Assembly (NCBI GenBank): GCA_015489295.1
Contig: WGAB01000162.1
Location: 1 to 6,504, forward strand
Direction of reading: 5' to 3'
DNA: 6,504 nucleotides
DNA from: Caldifarciminota bacterium
GTDB taxonomy: Bacteria > WOR-3 > Hydrothermia > WGAB01
Below are positions 5,524 to 6,504 of the stretch, in pieces. Numbering within the stretch: the stretch's first letter is position 1; each line of letters starts with the position of its first letter. The notes under the pieces are model-generated. The model saw nothing but the letters and a program-made list of their open reading frames with translations, searched no databases and was not told the DNA's origin. Position numbers and translations under genes: made by a program.

Positions 5524-6504
5524 AATACCAGCAGAACCCCGAACCGCTGGGCGTTCTGCAGCCGCCCAAAGTCCAGGTACGAGTAATCCAGGTTGAGCTT
5601 CCAGGGCAGGCGGGGCGAGGTGATCTGGAAGCCGGCCCCGGCGGTGAGGCCGCCCTCCATCTCGTCGTTAAAGAGGCCCCGGTACCCTGCCCGGAGACTC
5701 AGAAACCGGCCCAGGTGAACCTCGGCGCCGGCGTTGAGGTACGCGTAGTTGTCGTTCGGGGTCACGAAGTCCACGGCCCAGATGCCGGGCAGCACCGGCA
5801 GGGGGCCCGAGAGCCCCACCTGGAACCGCGTGGGCAGGTCAAAGGCATCGGTCCGCAGGTCGGCCACCACATTGGGGGTATGGTTCGGGTTCCGGTTGGG
5901 GTCAATGTTGTAGATGAACCGGGTGTCTTCGCCCATGAGCCGCATTTTGCCACCGAAGTTGGACAGGTTCATGCCCAGCTGGATGCCGTGGAAGTCGGTA
6001 TCAAAGTGGATGCCCAGGTCAATGGCATAGGCCGAGGCGCTCATGTGCCAGATCTGTTCGGAGATGTACTTGAAGGCGAAGCCGAAGGAAAAGCGGTCGG
6101 TGAAGGGCACACCGTAGGCAAAGGTGAGGGCCAGGTCGTTGACCTCAAAGGTTTCGCCGGTGCCCTCGGGGGCGTCTTCGGTGCGCACCTTCATCTCGCC
6201 GGAGCCCAGGTAGGTCATGGCCCCGCCGATGGTGCCGCGGTTGGGCAGCGGCCACACCATGCCCACATAGCCGAAGTTGATGCCGGCGATCCAGTTGGCC
6301 TGGTTGAAGATCACCTGGCGCCGGGACACCCGGCTCAGGCCGGCCGGGTTCCAGTACAGGGCCGAAGCGTCGTTGGCCACGGCCACGAAGGCGTCGCCCA
6401 TGGCGGTGGCGCGCATGCCCACGCCGATTTTCAGAAACTGGGCGGCCCGGGTGCCCACATTGGACACGGCCCCGGCGCTGCCCACCAGAGCAACCGTCAA
6501 CAAG
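5520..6504 (-). CDS. PorV/PorQ-family outer-membrane beta-barrel protein (N-terminus outside window)
   Basis: Predicted outer-membrane barrel of the PorV/PorQ family. In T9SS bacteria, PorV carries cargo from the translocon to the cell-surface attachment complex, but FCB genomes hold many paralogs of unproven role. The frame is open to the window edge, with 327 codons from 6503. A TTG at 6503 is a possible start, but it lies inside the hydrophobic part of a signal peptide (LTVALVGSAGA, then VSNVG). The true start is therefore probably about ten codons upstream. The mature N-terminus carries the family hallmark: GTRAAQFLKIGVGMRATAMG (17-36), then DAFVAVANDASALYWNPAGL (37-56). The rest alternates short hydrophobic strands with polar loops (for example FSFGFAFKYIS and LSLRAGYRGLF). 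It ends LDYSYLDFGRLQNAQRFGVLLVF, with a terminal Phe as expected for BAM-inserted barrels. The propeller gene follows 64 nt downstream on the same strand. The family call is strong; that it is the true T9SS PorV rather than a paralog is not shown. Confidence 0.88.
   Translation of the reverse strand, partial: LLTVALVGSAGAVSNVGTRAAQFLKIGVGMRATAMGDAFVAVANDASALYWNPAGLSRVSRRQVIFNQANWIAGINFGYVGMVWPLPNRGTIGGAMTYLGSGEMKVRTEDAPEGTGETFEVNDLALTFAYGVPFTDRFSFGFAFKYISEQIWHMSASAYAIDLGIHFDTDFHGIQLGMNLSNFGGKMRLMGEDTRFIYNIDPNRNPNHTPNVVADLRTDAFDLPTRFQVGLSGPLPVLPGIWAVDFVTPNDNYAYLNAGAEVHLGRFLSLRAGYRGLFNDEMEGGLTAGAGFQITSPRLPWKLNLDYSYLDFGRLQNAQRFGVLLVF

Noticed and set aside
6501..6503. TTG as the start codon of the PorV/PorQ-family gene.
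   Set aside because: It would begin the protein in the middle of the signal-peptide hydrophobic core with no basic N-region; a start a few codons beyond the window edge is more likely.

Overview
The window suggests a G+C-rich Gram-negative bacterium, probably from the Fibrobacteres-Chlorobi-Bacteroidetes (FCB) superphylum or an allied candidate phylum. Two genes on the minus strand support this: an outer-membrane protein of the PorV/PorQ family, and a secreted beta-propeller protein whose C-terminus resembles the type IX secretion system (T9SS) type A sorting domain. The phylum-level placement is inference. An adk gene lies between secY and map, and Bacteroidetes clusters as I recall them usually lack adk there. 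This hints at a lineage outside Bacteroidetes proper.

Bases 1-3551, plus strand: the distal part of the spc ribosomal-protein operon, in the order rpmD (5'-truncated by the window edge), rplO, secY, adk, map, infA. The genes overlap by 17, 1, 13 and 17 nt, and the last pair is separated by 3 nt, so this is almost certainly one translationally coupled unit. It supplies two 50S ribosomal proteins (L30, L15), the SecY channel, adenylate kinase, methionine aminopeptidase and initiation factor IF1. All the key motifs I checked are intact.

Bases 3552-3685: a convergent intergenic region with two back-to-back intrinsic terminators. A GC-rich hairpin followed by TTGTTT ends the plus-strand operon. 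A perfect 17-bp hairpin with an A5 run on its left side (U5 when read leftward) ends the minus-strand gene. rpmJ, rpsM and the following genes that usually succeed infA are absent, so the ribosomal operon is split or ends here.

Bases 3686-6504, minus strand: the PorV/PorQ-family gene (its 5' end lies beyond the window) is followed after 64 nt by a 589-residue secreted protein. That protein has a Sec signal peptide, six canonical DxDxDG calcium-loop (FG-GAP/VCBS-type) motifs plus one degenerate motif, consistent with a seven-bladed propeller, and a C-terminal T9SS-like sorting domain. The pair looks like a T9SS cargo encoded beside a PorV-family barrel. I see no RNA genes, CRISPR arrays, insertion sequences or attachment sites.
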